DNA from: Promethearchaeota archaeon
GTDB taxonomy: Archaea > Asgardarchaeota > Lokiarchaeia > Sigynarchaeales > SOKP01
Direction of reading: 5' to 3'
Length of the DNA: 7,255 nucleotides
Assembly (NCBI GenBank): GCA_019057775.1
Contig: JAHLWT010000205.1
Location: forward strand, 1-7,255
How positions within the stretch are numbered: position 1 is the first letter of the stretch; each line of letters opens with the position of its first letter. Below are positions 5,987 to 7,255 of the stretch, in pieces. The notes under the pieces were generated by a model. That model did no database searches. It was not told the DNA's origin and saw only the letters and a program-made list of their open reading frames with translations. A program made the position numbers and the translations under genes.

Positions 5987-6736
5987 TTATTTCATTAAAA
6001 TTCCGCCGTTAACGTCAAGTGTCACACCGGTAATCCAATCTGATTTATTTGAAGACAAAAAGACAGCTGCATCAGCAACATCCTGTGGCAAACCATCCTT
6101 TTTGACGGCACGACCAACATTCCAACTCGCAAAAACGTCTGCCGGATATTGTTTTGTCTGTTCAGTTAATATCGGCCCCGGACAAATAGAATTAACATAA
6201 ATTCCACTTGGACCAAGTTCACGGGCTAGTGTCTGTGTTAAACCAATGACTCCTGCTTTGGAAGCTGCATAATTCACTCCCACCCCTGGGCGACCTGTTC
6301 TACCGCCTAAAGAAGCAATATTGACAATTTTGCCTCTTTTTTGCTTTTCCATGTAAGAAATAACACTCTTACTACATATAAATGGACCATTGAGATTAAT
6401 ATTGATCACCTTGTTAAAATCTTCCACTGACATCTCTTTGGTTGGTTTATGCAAAGAAATACCTGCATTATTTACCAGAATATCAATCTTACCAAATTTA
6501 TTAAACACCTTTGATATACTATCTTTGATCATCATTTCATCCGTCACATCGGCTTTGATAGCCATAATTCTTCCACCCGAAGAATCCAATTTCTTTGCAA
6601 GATTTTCTACTAAATCATATTGAATATCGAATAAGGCTAGAAGTGCACCTTCTTTGTAAAATTCTTCCGCTATACTTTTCCCTAAGCCTTTACCTGCACC
6701 GGTAATAATGGCAACACAGTCTTTCAGTAGCATCAT
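5987..6736 (-). CDS. SDR-family NAD(P)-dependent oxidoreductase
   Basis: A complete 249-residue classical short-chain dehydrogenase, FabG-like in layout. It shows the cofactor motif TGAGKGLG (12-19), Asp37 at the end of strand 2 (suggesting NAD rather than NADP), NNAG (89-92), Asn114, and the catalytic set Ser142, Tyr156 (YAASK) and Lys160. CPGPILT (185-191) and the C-terminal G-V-T-L-D-V-N-G-G segment are also typical. In this catabolic context it more likely oxidises a hydroxyl of a sugar acid, polyol or cyclitol than serves fatty acid synthesis, since no fab genes are present. Two ATGs are adjacent at 6736 and 6733. GGAG lies 4 nt before the first and 7 nt before the second, so translation may start at Met2. 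The gap to the upstream AOR gene is 30 bp. Confidence 0.93.
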   Translation of the reverse strand: MMLLKDCVAIITGAGKGLGKSIAEEFYKEGALLALFDIQYDLVENLAKKLDSSGGRIMAIKADVTDEMMIKDSISKVFNKFGKIDILVNNAGISLHKPTKEMSVEDFNKVININLNGPFICSKSVISYMEKQKRGKIVNIASLGGRTGRPGVGVNYAASKAGVIGLTQTLARELGPSGIYVNSICPGPILTEQTKQYPADVFASWNVGRAVKKDGLPQDVADAAVFLSSNKSDWITGVTLDVNGGILMK

Positions 6737-6766
6737 AAAGCTCCTTTCTTTTCCTTCAAATATTTT

Positions 6767-7255
6767 TTAAAATTCATCAATCGGAATTTTAACATCCCAT
6801 ATTCTTTTCATTTCTTCTCGAGATATATCAAATACGGTATCATTCGGAGGCAAAGGTTCCTCTCTCATAAATTCAGGAAAAGAATAAAATTCTTCAGAAA
6901 CACCGGCTTTTCTATTAAACTCTTTTTCAGTTTCCAAAACATCCTCCGCAATTTTTTTGATTTCCTCCAAATTTAACTGCCATCCATATCTTCCTTTCAA
7001 AAGAGATATATAAAATTCAGGATGCTTTACAAATGGTGGTCTTACAAACAAACAAAGTCCAAATGTATCTAAAAGTGCTACTCGTAACTGCAATTTTTTA
7101 GAACTTTCTATTTGTCCCTTACCACTCAAAGGATTAATATTTCCAACTGTTCCAAAAGTATTTCCGGCTGTATGATCTGCTCCCATTGGGGAAGTAAAGT
7201 AAGTAATTCCATTACCTTTTAGGGCTCTAGGATCATAACCGGGAATGGCTTGTCC
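6767..7255 (-). CDS. Tungsten aldehyde:ferredoxin oxidoreductase, C-terminal part
   Basis: The frame is open to the right edge; 162 residues of the C-terminal region are visible and the rest lies outside. The first residues, GYDPRALKGNG then TSPMGADHTAGN, are the AOR-family signature around the tungstopterin pocket. LLDTFGLC carries the D-x-x-G-L-C motif, with the Asp contacting the pterin and the Cys as the fourth ligand of the 4Fe-4S cluster. The end, EFNRKAG...FMREEPLPP, also fits, followed by VFDISREEMKRIW and a short tail without the Y-Y-x-x-R-G-W segment of many members. The enzyme would oxidise an aldehyde to its acid in the cytosol using ferredoxin as acceptor, which implies anaerobic life and tungstate uptake elsewhere. 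An internal ATG at 7186 is within the conserved motif and is not a start. The substrate class cannot be told from this part. Confidence 0.94.
   Translation of the reverse strand, partial: GQAIPGYDPRALKGNGITYFTSPMGADHTAGNTFGTVGNINPLSGKGQIESSKKLQLRVALLDTFGLCLFVRPPFVKHPEFYISLLKGRYGWQLNLEEIKKIAEDVLETEKEFNRKAGVSEEFYSFPEFMREEPLPPNDTVFDISREEMKRIWDVKIPIDEF

Overview
This is an AT-rich window from what looks like an anaerobic bacterium. The evidence is a tungsten-type aldehyde:ferredoxin oxidoreductase and several strong Shine-Dalgarno sites matching the canonical 16S rRNA tail. The style fits a Firmicute-like anaerobe (Halanaerobiales, Thermoanaerobacterales or similar), but Thermotogae or Atribacterota cannot be excluded. 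No marker gene fixes the taxon.

From about 398 to the right edge, every gene lies on the minus strand in one tightly spaced array that reads as a single catabolic operon transcribed right to left. The order is: C-terminal part of a tungsten aldehyde oxidoreductase (cut by the right edge), an SDR dehydrogenase, a small cupin, a creatininase-family metal hydrolase, a complete TRAP transporter (dctP, dctQ, dctM), and a zinc-dependent medium-chain alcohol dehydrogenase. The operon promoter is not in the window. A reasonable model is uptake of a carboxylate or polyhydroxy compound by the TRAP system, oxidation by the two NAD(P)-dependent dehydrogenases, hydrolysis of an amide or cyclic diketone by the creatininase-like enzyme (the Thermotoga inositol pathway is a precedent), and oxidation of an aldehyde by the AOR. 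The substrate is not determined by the sequence.

The dctP gene is bracketed by unusual RNA-level signals. Upstream there is a 12-nt perfect match to the 16S anti-Shine-Dalgarno region, followed by a four-codon mini-ORF. Downstream, between dctP and dctQ, there is a 13-bp perfect hairpin without a U-tract. Together these could stabilise the dctP part of the transcript and give an excess of binding protein over membrane subunits.

Positions 1-397 lie beyond the end of the operon. The first 41 bases are the start of another minus-strand gene with its own near-consensus sigma-70 promoter (66-94). Between that promoter and the alcohol dehydrogenase lies a decayed plus-strand fragment (about 174-358) resembling the N-terminal helix-turn-helix part of a DDE integrase/transposase, broken by a frameshift and stop codons. 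I see no intact gene, clear terminator or RNA gene in 95-397.
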